The translations under genes were made by a program, and so were the position numbers. A DNA stretch of 64,000 nucleotides, from positions 1-64,000 of the forward strand of contig JAKFVC010000013.1 in NCBI GenBank assembly GCA_021732415.1, read 5' to 3'. Shown here one piece after another: positions 8,773-17,519 of this stretch; the stretch's first letter is position 1; the number at the start of each line of letters is the position of its first letter. Below the pieces are notes generated by a model. The model saw only the letters and a list, made by a program, of their open reading frames with translations. It made no database searches and was not told the DNA's origin. This stretch comes from Planctomycetaceae bacterium. Lineage in GTDB: Bacteria > Planctomycetota > Planctomycetia > Planctomycetales > Planctomycetaceae.

Positions 8773-9828
8773 ATGAGCGTCACGTATAAGTCAGCGGGGC
8801 TGGATCTAGAACTCTACGAACAGGCCATGTCGCGCCTCCCCGCGATCATGAAGCGGACCCACACCCCCCGCGTCATGGACCTCCCCGGCGGCTTCGCCGG
8901 CCTCTTCCGCCTCGACAATTCCTCCGAATTCAAACGCAATTACAAAGAGCCCGTCCTCGTCTCCGGCACCGACGGAGTCGGCACGAAACTCAAGGTAGCC
9001 ATCAAGTTAGGCGTCTGCGACACCGTCGGCATCGACCTCGTTGCCATGTCGGTCAACGACGTCCTCTGCCTCGGAGCCGAACCCCTCTTCTTCCTCGACT
9101 ACATCGCGATGCCCAAGGACGATCCCGAGCTGATCACGGCGATCGTCAAGGGCGTCAGCGAAGGCTGCGTCCAGGCCGGAGCCGCCCTCATGGGTGGCGA
9201 AACGGCCATCATGCCCGACCTCTATGCCCCCGGCGACTTCGACCTCGCCGGCTTCTGTGTCGGCGTGGTCGAAAAGTCCCAAATCATCGACGGTCAGAAA
9301 ATCCGCCCCGGCGACACGGTGATCGGCATCGCCTCCTCCGGCTTCCACTCCAACGGCTACAGCCTCGTCCGCAAAGCCGTCTTCGAGATCGCCAAGCTGG
9401 AAGTCAACACCCACATCCCCGAACTCAACCGCACAGTCGGTCAAGCTCTCCTCGAACCGACCAAAATCTACACCAAACCAGTCGTCAGCCTGCTCCAGCA
9501 GTTCGAGGGCGACTCCCCGATCCACGGCCTCGCACACATCACGGGAGGCGGCATCGCCGACAACCTCGTCCGAGTCATCCCCGAAAACTGCCGCGTGACG
9601 ATCGACCGCCAAAGCTGGCAACCGCACCCGATCTTCGCCTGGCTGAAATCGCTCGCCGATATCGAACAGCAAGAAATGTTCAACGTCTTCAACATGGGCC
9701 TGGGCTTCATCTTGGTCGTCGCCCCCGAAGCCGCCGCTCAAGTCCAAGCGCACCTCACCAAAGAGAACCTCACCAGCTGGATCATCGGCCAAGTCACCGC
9801 CGGCGAGCGGAAGGTCGAACTCGTGTAG
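8773..9828 (+). CDS. purM: phosphoribosylformylglycinamidine cyclo-ligase
   Basis: AIR synthetase of 351 residues, forming aminoimidazole ribonucleotide from FGAM with ATP in purine synthesis. Visible motifs are the opening TYKSAGLDL, the GTDGVGTK loop, DLVAMSVNDVLCLGAEPLFFLDY, LMGGETAIMPDLY, and ASSGFHSNGYSLVRK, followed by HITGGGIADNLVRVIPE. Length is normal. It is a single gene between repeats, separated from other purine genes. Confidence 0.96.
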   Translation: MSVTYKSAGLDLELYEQAMSRLPAIMKRTHTPRVMDLPGGFAGLFRLDNSSEFKRNYKEPVLVSGTDGVGTKLKVAIKLGVCDTVGIDLVAMSVNDVLCLGAEPLFFLDYIAMPKDDPELITAIVKGVSEGCVQAGAALMGGETAIMPDLYAPGDFDLAGFCVGVVEKSQIIDGQKIRPGDTVIGIASSGFHSNGYSLVRKAVFEIAKLEVNTHIPELNRTVGQALLEPTKIYTKPVVSLLQQFEGDSPIHGLAHITGGGIADNLVRVIPENCRVTIDRQSWQPHPIFAWLKSLADIEQQEMFNVFNMGLGFILVVAPEAAAQVQAHLTKENLTSWIIGQVTAGERKVELV

Positions 9829-9856
9829 ATTCCGTCAACGCGAAGGCGAGCCGCCA

Positions 9857-9991
9857 ATGGGAGGGCGAGGCTCCCGCCGAGCCTAAAGCGACCGCCAGGT
9901 CGGAGTCCGCCGGAGGCCGGTTGTTGTAATGCATCCGGCGGCCACCGAGCTAAAGCTCGCCATAGGCTCGGCAGGAGCCTCGCCCTCCCAT
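9857..9991. repeat. 140-bp hairpin repeat left of RAYT
   Basis: Complete family-1 hairpin (ATGGGAGGGCGAGGC and its complement at the ends). It ends 18 bp from the stop of the RAYT gene at 10009. Confidence 0.85.
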
Positions 9992-10008
9992 CAATCTCGC
10001 CCTCCCGC

Positions 10009-10485
10009 CTATTGCCATGTCAACTTGTGAATTTCACCCTGATAAGGCCAATCCTCAGGTTGCGATACGAGTTGATGGCGCACGGGGTTAAATCTCACAT
10101 ACAACCACTTTTCTTCATATTGTTGGATGGAACGCATCCGCGTATCCCAATCGTCCGTTTGCCAACGGCAATCAACTTGCTTGTACTCTTTGGTAAATTG
10201 TGACTTCCAATACTGGACCCACTTCGCATACTCGATGAGTGATTCTGTGTGCCACGCGAAGTAGTGAATGTGGTCTGGCATGACCACATACTTGCCCATC
10301 AACCAAGCGTCGGCCTCCAGCCAGACTTCTTTCAAAATGGTGTGGATGGCCTCGTTCGCCAGCCATGGTTTGCGATCCTTCGTACAGACCGTATCGAAGA
10401 TGACGGTGGGGTTACCATCAAAGAGCCGAATTCCATGAGCCGGGTGATCTCGATGCGGAAGCAGCGGTTCGGGATTGTGGGGCAT
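10009..10485 (-). CDS. REP-associated tyrosine transposase (RAYT)
   Basis: Y1/IS200-like HUH nuclease of 158 residues. The metal-binding HxH sits in VVMPDHIHYFAW, and the candidate nucleophilic tyrosine lies in EKWLYVRFNPVRHQLV, followed by the usual WPYQGEI end. RAYTs nick and move REP palindromes rather than whole insertion sequences. Family-1 hairpins lie 17 bp past its stop and about 48 bp before its start, so the gene plus its two hairpins form a candidate transposition unit. The sequence shows no frameshift. Confidence 0.85.
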   Translation of the reverse strand: MPHNPEPLLPHRDHPAHGIRLFDGNPTVIFDTVCTKDRKPWLANEAIHTILKEVWLEADAWLMGKYVVMPDHIHYFAWHTESLIEYAKWVQYWKSQFTKEYKQVDCRWQTDDWDTRMRSIQQYEEKWLYVRFNPVRHQLVSQPEDWPYQGEIHKLTWQ

Positions 10486-10532
10486 TCTTCGAGTATCTCC
10501 AGCTATGATCGCGCTTCGTCAGGGCGAGGTAA

Positions 10533-10666
10533 ATGGGAGGGCGAGGCTCCCGCCGAGCCTAACAAGAGCTTTAGCTCGGCGACCGCCGGAGGCCTCAAAC
10601 AACGCGGCCTCCGGCGGACTCCGACCTGGCGGTCGCTTTAGGCTCGGCGGGAGCCTCGCCCTCCCA
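10533..10666. repeat. 140-bp hairpin repeat right of RAYT
   Basis: Complete family-1 hairpin upstream of the RAYT start, with ends ATGGGAGGGCGAGGC and its complement. Together with the copy at 9857 it brackets the transposase gene. Confidence 0.85.
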
Positions 10667-10689
10667 TCAACCGCAACCGCGATTAGCTC

Positions 10690-11262
10690 TCAATACGCCG
10701 TCAATTCCTGCTCCACCGCCTTGTAAACCGTCCGGGTCACCTTGAACCCCAACGACCGATAAAGGTCCACGGCCGGCTTATTCTGAGCAGTCACTTCGAG
10801 ATAAACCCGAGTCATCCCCGCCAGCCGAAAGCCTTCTAACGACTTCAGCACGAGTGCCCGCCCCAATCCGTGTCCGCGGTGAGCCGGCACGACGCCGACA
10901 TTCTGGATCGACCCCAGCGCCCCGGCCTGAGCCAACCCCTGAATGGTGGCACAATCCGCCGACTGCTTCCCTCGCGGAGCATCCTGGCTGATCAACCACG
11001 TCGCGTTCGCCAGGAACGTATCGCGGTTATAAATCTCCTGCATCAACCGCAGGCAGCCGATGTAATCGCCCAGGCATTCAAACACGTGCGAGTCAATTTC
11101 CGAGCGAAAACTTTCCCACTTCGCCCAAGCATGACGTTCCAGCACCTGGGGAGACCAAGCCTCCCAATGATAGCCCTCGGGCAGCAGCGGAGCGGGCAGA
11201 CTGACGTCCCGGAGATCGATCTCCATCCGGAACCGTTTGTAATAAGAGGTAGTGGTGACCAT
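10690..11262 (-). CDS. GNAT-family N-acetyltransferase
   Basis: Protein of 190 residues. The C-terminal half carries the acetyl-CoA binding motif A, NVGVVPAHRGHGLGRALVLK, then YLEVTAQNKPAVDLYRSLGFKVTRTVY (motif B), which are typical of GNAT acetyltransferases; the substrate is unknown. The ATG at 11262 (MVTTTSYYKR) is preferred to a start 22 codons upstream, whose extension is not conserved-looking. It is transcribed away from the downstream tRNA. Confidence 0.85.
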   Translation of the reverse strand: MVTTTSYYKRFRMEIDLRDVSLPAPLLPEGYHWEAWSPQVLERHAWAKWESFRSEIDSHVFECLGDYIGCLRLMQEIYNRDTFLANATWLISQDAPRGKQSADCATIQGLAQAGALGSIQNVGVVPAHRGHGLGRALVLKSLEGFRLAGMTRVYLEVTAQNKPAVDLYRSLGFKVTRTVYKAVEQELTAY

Positions 11263-11550
11263 GTCTGCCCCCAGTATCGGCAACAGTCTCGGCAAGGGGA
11301 TTGCCTGCGGCTCTGCACAAGACCACAAGGTCGCGCATCTGAAGAATATAACACGCCCCGAATCGATGTCAAACCGTCCAGCTCAAATCTCCAGGCGATA
11401 AGTGCTTGCCGCCCCATCCGTTACGATTATTCCCGAGCCCCCGGTCGGGGAATCTGAGATGCCGGGATGAAAATCTATCGCGAACCTTTCCCGCACGCGT
11501 CGAATCGATATAATGCCGATCTCGGAGCGAGCAACCCTCGTCCCGAACTT

Positions 11551-11624
11551 GGCGGAGTAGCTCAGTTGGTTAGAGCAGCGGATTCATAAGCCGCGGGTCG
11601 GAGGTTCGAGTCCTCTCTCCGCTA
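11551..11624 (+). tRNA. tRNA-Met (CAT)
   Basis: A complete cloverleaf of 74 nt: acceptor GGCGGAG paired with CTCCGCT (first pair G-T), D-arm AGCTCAGTTGGTTAGAGC, anticodon CAT at 11585-11587, T-arm GGAGGTTCGAGTCCTC, discriminator A. CCA is not encoded. A CAT anticodon could also belong to tRNA-Ile that is lysidine-modified; elongator Met is favoured by overall pattern only. Confidence 0.9.
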
Positions 11625-13560
11625 TTTCAGTTTTCTCTCAGTCTGTCGTGGTACGGGTCTCCAGGCCCGTCAAAGTGGGATGGGTCTCCAGACCCGTCCG
11701 AGCCCGTAAGTAACAACCGGCCCGGCAAACCCCGAACCCTCGCGAACTTCGCGCAGCGCACGGCCCACCTTCTCCCAAAAACGTCGCCCTCTAAGCGACT
11801 AATTCGGACACCACAGAGAACGAAACGCCGCGCCATCTTCGAAATCTTTGCCCCCAAGTTCGCCAGCCAGTGACGCATACGAAGAGATATCTCACGCAAA
11901 GGCGCCAAGGCGCAAAGAGTCTCACGAACCATTCACCCCCCACTTCCTAACTTTGCGCCTTGGCGCCTTTGCGTGAGATAATTCTGAATTACACCTATTA
12001 CAGACGCGCCATCTTCGAAATCTTTGCTTCGAGGAGCACGAATCTCATCTCGCCCCAATTCCCAATCGACCGCCCACCCCGCCAATCGGATCCGTTCGGT
12101 CACCCTCTCACCACGGAGCTGATTTCTTTGAACTCTTCGACTTCTTTGAATTCTTTGATTCGCCACGCCCCATCGAGCCCCCGCCAGCAGCCGCGTTCCA
12201 GTCATGCCATCGTTCATCCGACGTATCGAATTCTCGCGCCATCTTTAAAATCTTCAGGGAAAGACGCGGTCTTTCTGAAGCCCGAGCCCCCGTAGGATGG
12301 CCGCCTCGGCCGTCTTCTTCTTCGGCCGGGGTGTCCAAACTCGAGCGTTCAAGAAATGCGACGGCCGGGGCGGCCATCCTACAGGCACAAAAATTCTCGC
12401 GCCATCTTTGAAATCTTCGCACCCTTGATCTCGTGTCGCCGATTCTGTTCTTCTTTGACTTCTTTGTTCTGTTGTTCACATCTAGAGCGTTTCCAAGATT
12501 GGTGTAGCGGAATCTCGTAAGAGTTCCGCCCCCAAAGTCTGGAGACTATCGCGGAACTCTCACGAGATTCCGCTACAGAGATTCTGGAACTGCTCTAAGA
12601 TCCCACCGACAGGCACAAACTGGGACTGACCGTGTGAGCGGATTGGCGCTAGCCACCGGTTCTGTGTATCAACGCCGCAGCCGAACCGGTGGCTAGCGCC
12701 AGTCCGCTCACAGCATTCACCACCAACTTCTTCGACTTCTTTGACCCCTTCGATTTCGTCGTTCTGTCTTGAGTCTACTCTCTACCCACTCCCCTCAACT
12801 CTCTCGCCGCAGGCGCACGATGTGCGCCCCCGAACTCGCCGCGCAATTCAGCCGATCCAAGTCATCCCGTCACCGAAACCAGTCGAGTCCCACCGAACTC
12901 GCTGAAGCTCCGGCGTATCACCATCCCGCAACGAAAATCGCCCAGCCAGCCAGACTCCAGCGACCCCGAGCACCCCTGCAATAACCTTTCGTGACAGACC
13001 TCTCTCGATCATACGAAGAGGCATCAGGATCCCCCAATTGAAGTGGCGACGAAAGAATCCGGGGTCGGGTGTTCAAATTTCAGAATTGGCCCGCAGTCCG
13101 ACCGTCAATTCAAAATCAGCGCCCCGGCCAATTGTGAAATTTGAACGCCCGACCCCAAACTGAGAACGTTGCCTCACCCAAGCGACTCCAATTCACGCAA
13201 ATGGCTCCATCGCAGGTTTCAAAATTGTGTATTTCAGCCCGGAGGGCTCGACGTAGGTAGCCAGAGGCGGGAGCCTCTGGATTTCAGGTTCCAACACGCG
13301 GATCCGCCCCGGAGGGACCGGCGATATTCGGCGACCCCTCCGGGGTGCATCGATAATCACTCCGTCTGCTCCAGAGGCTTCCGCCTCTGGCTACCAACGT
13401 CGAGCCCTCCGGGCTGAAATGCGAATGTGCAATCGAATCCACGACGCACGCGCTCTTTTCATCCAGCCCACACCCGTTCGCGCGTGGCCGACGACACACG
13501 CCGATTCCCACCCTTTATTTACACTCGTCCATCTGGTAGATCTGTTACCTGACGACGACG
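11625..13560. repeat. repeat-filled intergenic region
   Basis: About 1.9 kb with no credible gene. It holds partial copies of the GGGTCTCCAGGCCCG repeat (11649-11697), an inverted pair of TTTGCGCCTTGGCGCCTTTGCG-like blocks (about 11888-11982), four copies of GCGCCATCTTCGAAATCTT-like sequence (11830, 12006, 12236, 12399), and palindromes at 12292-12382 (TAGGATGGCCGCC arms), 12504-12576 (GTAGCGGAATCTCG arms), 12633-12712 (GCTAGCCACCGGTT arms), 13061-13156 and 13231-13420 (CAGCCCGGAGGGCTCGACG arms). The diversity suggests repeated insertion of short palindromic elements into a tolerant site. Confidence 0.8.
13061..13156. repeat. 96-bp hairpin, family 2, copy A
   Basis: Palindromic element opening GGGGTCGGGTGTTCAAATTTC and closing GAACGCCCGACCCC. 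The flank AAACTGAGAACGTTGCC after its right end is the reverse complement of the left flank of copy E, so it is inverted relative to the RAYT-linked copies. Copy B at 14344 is nearly identical and in the same orientation. Confidence 0.85.
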
Positions 13561-13618
13561 AATGACCGAGCAACGGACGAAGCGGCAACCGAAATCAATC
13601 TCATCCCCTGGAGCCAGC

Positions 13619-14320
13619 ATGGCCAGGTTTCTGACCACCAGCGCCACCAGCTACTTTCTCGAAGAGCTGATCAAGAAAGCCCAGAAGTACGTGGTCTTGA
13701 TCAGCCCGTACCTCAAGGTGAATGAGCGGATGCGGGAACTGCTCGAGGACAAGAACCGGCAGCAGCTGGAAATCTGGATCGTGTACGGCAAGAAACATCA
13801 GCCGAACGAAATCGGATGGTTAAAAGACCTGGGTTCGGTGAAGGTCAAGTACTGCCAGAATCTGCACGCGAAATGCTACCTCAGCGAGCAGGAATGCATC
13901 ATCACCAGCCTGAACCTGTACGAGTTCAGTCAGATCAACAACAACGAGATGGGAGTCCTGATCTCGAAGGTCGACGATCCCGATCTGTATCGCGACACAC
14001 GAGCCGAGGCGAAGCGAATCATCCGCATCAGCAAAGAACCAAGATTCTCGCCCCGCCGCCAGACGAAATCAGCAGCCCCGCAACCGCGCCAGGAAACCGA
14101 ATCAGACGGCAAGCTGAGTACCTCGAAACTGGCCAAAAAGTTAGGCGTCTCAACGAACGACCTATTGCAACATATGGTCAAACACGGGCTCTTAGAACTC
14201 AAGAACGGCCAGCATCACCTCACCACCGAGGGAGCCAAAAACGGCGGCGAGCACCGCCCCAAATCCCGCTTCGGCCCCTACTTCCTCTGGCCCGCAAACA
14301 TCTTCGAAACCCCCACCTGA
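13619..14320 (+). CDS. phospholipase D-like protein with C-terminal HTH
   Basis: Protein of 233 residues. The first ~130 residues resemble a single-HKD phospholipase D fold: YFLEELIKKAQKYVVLISPYL, then the LHAKCYL HxK core, and IITSLNLYEFS where the conserved Ser/Asn follow. The final part (TSKLAKKLGVSTNDLLQHMV) looks like a winged or helix-turn-helix module. Such single-HKD proteins are often nucleases or nuclease-like factors. The ATG at 13619 with GGAG upstream is preferred over 13562. Family-2 hairpins lie on both sides. Confidence 0.7.
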   Translation: MARFLTTSATSYFLEELIKKAQKYVVLISPYLKVNERMRELLEDKNRQQLEIWIVYGKKHQPNEIGWLKDLGSVKVKYCQNLHAKCYLSEQECIITSLNLYEFSQINNNEMGVLISKVDDPDLYRDTRAEAKRIIRISKEPRFSPRRQTKSAAPQPRQETESDGKLSTSKLAKKLGVSTNDLLQHMVKHGLLELKNGQHHLTTEGAKNGGEHRPKSRFGPYFLWPANIFETPT

Positions 14321-14343
14321 CAGAATCCAGGGCAGCCTCCAGA

Positions 14344-14439
14344 GGGGTCGGGTGTTCAAATTTCAGAATTGGCCAGCAGTCCGACCATCAATTCAAAGTC
14401 AACGCCCCGGCCAATTGTGAAATTTGAACGCCCGACCCC
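14344..14439. repeat. 96-bp hairpin, family 2, copy B
   Basis: Nearly identical to copy A at 13061 and in the same orientation, including the following AAACTGAGAACGTTGCC. Copies A and B enclose the phospholipase D-like gene as direct repeats. Confidence 0.85.
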
Positions 14440-14530
14440 AAACTGAGAACGTTGCCTTAATCCTGCCACATATCGAATGTAGAGAAGAAGTGCCCCAAAC
14501 TGAGGCGAGACTGATCGCGTCCCAGGAACT

Positions 14531-15325
14531 TTACAACAGTGGGTCATCATCCAACTGTGATTGACGAACTGGTTTGTCTAGACCGTAACGGCGAGCGACT
14601 TGAGTAACTAAGGGGAGAAGCCATGACGGTGCACCCGGCGCGATGCGAATCTCTTCAATGAGTGCTCCCAAATCTAATTTTTGCCACTCTCCATAAGTTG
14701 TTGGCTCAATGTCGAGATCGTAAATCACCTCAACACCTTTGTCGTCGAACATCTGGCCGGGATACCAGCTCGGAGCCTCACCAATTAAAGGCCTGGTTGG
14801 TGGCATTCGATAGATGACTGCCCGTAGCTCCATTTCGTGCTTGAACGAAAGCCGTTTATTGACGAATGGCACGAGCACATTTGCATGATCTTTCGGTAAT
14901 TGCTCAGTTGAATAGTCGATGTAGTTCACCATCCCTACACTGACGTTGCTTTTCACAGAGTCAAACAGTTTCTGATAGGTGGAGCAAATCACGATTGCTT
15001 CGTCGCTCTTAGCGTACAGCCGCCACATGGCAGCAGACTCCTGTTCGTTCATATGCCAACAACTGACAGTAGTCCATTTTCGTAGCGCTCGGAACAGCCG
15101 AACTTGGAATTCGCCATCGGTGTGGAATTTGTCATACTGGATCCGGAGTTGCGCGTCGTGTTTTGGCAGGGAGGCTTCGAACGGATCACCTAATTTGTCC
15201 GCCCTGGAGAAGAACAGCCCTTCGTTCTCCAACATGGATACGAACTTGGTGAAGTCCATGTAACGCCAAATTTTGGTGCTCGTATTTGGAGGCGGAGTAA
15301 AGACTGGATGTTGTGTTGCTGCCAC
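14531..15325 (-). CDS. DUF2971 domain protein
   Basis: Protein of 264 residues with the DUF2971 pattern: WRYMDFTKFVSMLENEGLFFSRADKLGDPFEAS near the N-terminus, then WTTVSCWHMNEQESAAMWRLYAKSDE and a central FKHEMELRAVIY. The domain is widespread in accessory regions and its biochemical role is not established. It lies downstream of the AIPR-like gene on the same strand, with a hairpin between them. Confidence 0.85.
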   Translation of the reverse strand: MAATQHPVFTPPPNTSTKIWRYMDFTKFVSMLENEGLFFSRADKLGDPFEASLPKHDAQLRIQYDKFHTDGEFQVRLFRALRKWTTVSCWHMNEQESAAMWRLYAKSDEAIVICSTYQKLFDSVKSNVSVGMVNYIDYSTEQLPKDHANVLVPFVNKRLSFKHEMELRAVIYRMPPTRPLIGEAPSWYPGQMFDDKGVEVIYDLDIEPTTYGEWQKLDLGALIEEIRIAPGAPSWLLPLVTQVARRYGLDKPVRQSQLDDDPLL

Positions 15326-15445
15326 GGCCGTTTAACCTACCGTTGAAAAAATGGGTCAGCTATCAATGATGCGATGGCACTCCGACGACGCTAATTACGG
15401 TAAGCGTTGCGGCAAATTCCGCTCCACCAATCGTTATCATTTAAT

Positions 15446-15480
15446 GCTCCTGCCGCACGCATTTGGCGTGCGGCAGGAGC
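15446..15480 (-). terminator. perfect 15-bp hairpin after AIPR-like gene
   Basis: GCTCCTGCCGCACGC pairs perfectly with its complement around a five-base ATTTG loop. It lies 15 bp past the stop of the minus-strand gene at 15496. No T-run follows on that strand, so it could be an mRNA-stabilising hairpin or a REP-like element instead of a true terminator. Confidence 0.5.
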
Positions 15481-15495
15481 TAGGTCTCCAAACCC

Positions 15496-16851
15496 TTACT
15501 TGCGTCCAAGTCGTTCTCGCATCCTCAACTCGTTTGCAACCTCACCATCAAGTCGTAACCAAATCTCTTTATCTTTTCCAATATGCTGCACACCATTCTT
15601 GTCTCCATGATAGGACATAGTGCGTGCCGCTAATGGCCCCTTTAATTCATGAAACATTTCGCAGGGATCTGATTCAAATTCCACCGACTTCGATTTGGGA
15701 TCTTCACGCAGCAACGCTCGAAACGCAGCGTAGATTGGCCATACAAAGGCATCCACAACTCGCGATTCACAGTGTTGTCCTAAAAATGGAGTTATCGCCG
15801 CGGTCTTACGTTTCCTCTTACTAGGGTCGCGATCGAACTTGCCATCCCATGGAAAATTCGGATCAGTCCCCGGTAAACTTCGATAAATCTCATCATATAA
15901 TTCGATGAACTTCGGCAGGAGGCGAGTTAGTGAATCTTGGAATTCCTTTTCGGATTCTTCGGCCTCGGCAAATTCACGAATGACAACACTCGCATGGCCG
16001 TACACTGCATTTGCAGGGCGTTTATCAATCGGATATTTACGAATATCCATCATCGCAAGTAAATTGATCAGCATTTTTGCCGCAACGGCGGTTCCATCTT
16101 CACTGACCTCTTGGTTTGTCTTCCAGACAACTCTCGCTTCAAGTGCTTTCAATGCAGGTGAGGAACCTCGCAATACTTCCTTCATTAAATCGAATCGCCC
16201 AGCGAGATTTGCAAGGGCAGTTGCTTCTACGCTCTGAGATAGATTCCGAGCGCGAGCAATTATTTCGAGCTCTTCCGAGTCGTTCACAGGCATCACAAAT
16301 TCGAGTTGAACGTGAGCTTGTTCCCGCGCGATTGCAATCCGCTCGTTCAATCTAGCTTCATCATTAATAAACTCAAAAAGCCGAGCGTTGCCCTTTTTTG
16401 CATCTTGAACGAGAACTTCCTTAAGATCATTTCCCCCGGCAAATGACGTGTCTCCTTGCAGGAAGTGCAGCAGCGTGGCGTAGGTGTGGCCACCATTCAC
16501 AATCCCTTGCGCGGCCTCAGGATTGAATGCCAACTCAACAAACTTTTCGCCCCCTACTTCGGTGATTTCTGCCGCGCTACCTGTGCAGATTGTACCGCCG
16601 TTTAGGATCTGAAATAGTTCAGGATGGCAAAGCAAAGTTTCCCGCATTTCAGCACATGTGGGATTCTTCAAAATGTTAGGCATCCGAGCATTTGCGTCCA
16701 ACGGGAGACGCAACGGAAGGTCCGAAGCACGAACTACAAGAATCCATTTCCGGTATTTGCCATCGTCCAAGGCTTTACACGCTCGCTGAATGCGGAAGCG
16801 GTGGCGGGACGTGGAAGGAAATGTGGTGAGAACGGAAGAGGACTTCATCAT
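15496..16851 (-). CDS. AIPR-like abortive infection protein
   Basis: Protein of 451 residues with features of the AIPR family, which was named for phage abortive-infection proteins: ILNGGTICTGSA, then AQGIVNGGHTYATLLHFL, followed by a long helical region (ARNLSQSVEATALANLAGRFD). AIPR proteins often accompany restriction or other defence genes. Two adjacent ATG codons begin the gene; AGGAG three to six bases upstream supports either. Its flank upstream is repeat-rich, and DUF2971 and phospholipase D-like genes follow. The family assignment is by pattern and would need a profile search. Confidence 0.6.
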   Translation of the reverse strand: MMKSSSVLTTFPSTSRHRFRIQRACKALDDGKYRKWILVVRASDLPLRLPLDANARMPNILKNPTCAEMRETLLCHPELFQILNGGTICTGSAAEITEVGGEKFVELAFNPEAAQGIVNGGHTYATLLHFLQGDTSFAGGNDLKEVLVQDAKKGNARLFEFINDEARLNERIAIAREQAHVQLEFVMPVNDSEELEIIARARNLSQSVEATALANLAGRFDLMKEVLRGSSPALKALEARVVWKTNQEVSEDGTAVAAKMLINLLAMMDIRKYPIDKRPANAVYGHASVVIREFAEAEESEKEFQDSLTRLLPKFIELYDEIYRSLPGTDPNFPWDGKFDRDPSKRKRKTAAITPFLGQHCESRVVDAFVWPIYAAFRALLREDPKSKSVEFESDPCEMFHELKGPLAARTMSYHGDKNGVQHIGKDKEIWLRLDGEVANELRMRERLGRK

Positions 16852-17040
16852 TAGCTCCTGTGCGTGTCAAACGCGTAGAAGGACTGTTAGGAGTGCGATG
16901 GTACTCACAATGAGTGACATCGGTTCCTGACTGATGATTATGCTAACATCGAGTTCCTATTTGGCAAGTGAGGGCGGAAGTGAATTTTCAAATAATCTTT
17001 CTGTCCCTTTGCAAGCTTGGCACCGCCGAGCAACGAATCT

Positions 17041-17137
17041 GGGGTCGAGCCTTCAAATTTCAAAATTGGCCGGGGAGTTGGATTGTACGCAAGAGTTTGT
17101 TTGGGGGGCCAATTTTGAAGTTTGAACGCCCGACCCC
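17041..17137. repeat. 96-bp hairpin, family 2, copy C
   Basis: Palindrome with ends GGGGTCGAGCCTTCAAATTTC and TTTGAACGCCCGACCCC. It lies 23 bp from the end of the deleted RAYT derivative. Confidence 0.85.
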
Positions 17138-17160
17138 TCTCTCTGTTAGGTTTGACGGCA

Positions 17161-17388
17161 CTAGTTGCGGAGGGTTGCTAAGTACGTGCGGAAGGTGACG
17201 TCGGTTTGATCTTGGGCTCTGGCTCGTTTGGCGGTTTCGGTGATGGAACTGCGGGCGACTCCGCCGAATTTTCTGGCTTGATTCTCTGGCGATTGGGTGA
17301 GGAACTCTCGGGCCAGCAGGATTGCTGCGTCGCGAACTCTTCGGGTTACGTGGTGGACGCTTTTGGCGATTGTGTTGGTGCGGGGCAT
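17161..17388 (-). pseudogene. internally deleted RAYT derivative
   Basis: A 75-residue open frame whose first ~16 residues (MPRTNTIAKSVHHVTRR) match the N-terminus of the RAYT at 17520-18458 and whose remainder (RDAAILLAREFLT, SSITETAKRARA, LATLRN) matches its C-terminus. About 230 residues, including the HUH and tyrosine motifs, are missing in frame. It sits between hairpin copies C and D, with the start codon the same 26 bp from the hairpin as in the full gene. It therefore looks like a non-autonomous derivative that could still be mobilised by the intact enzyme. Confidence 0.85.
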
Positions 17389-17413
17389 GACTGTTTGCAG
17401 AGGTTCTCAGTCT

Positions 17414-17509
17414 GGGGTCGAGCCTTCAAATTTCAAAATTGGCCCGGGGCTCGAACTGCGGATGGGAGTTGGTTGGCCGGCCAATTTTGAAGTTTGAACG
17501 CCCGACCCC
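17414..17509. repeat. 96-bp hairpin, family 2, copy D
   Basis: Palindrome shared by the two units, between the deleted RAYT derivative and the full RAYT gene, with ends GGGGTCGAGCCTTC and GAACGCCCGACCCC. Confidence 0.85.
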
Positions 17510-17519
17510 CTGGCGGGGA

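Noticed and set aside
9007-9792. 261-codon minus-strand frame opposite purM
   Set aside because: Asp/Val/Gly-rich antisense shadow of a clear purM gene.
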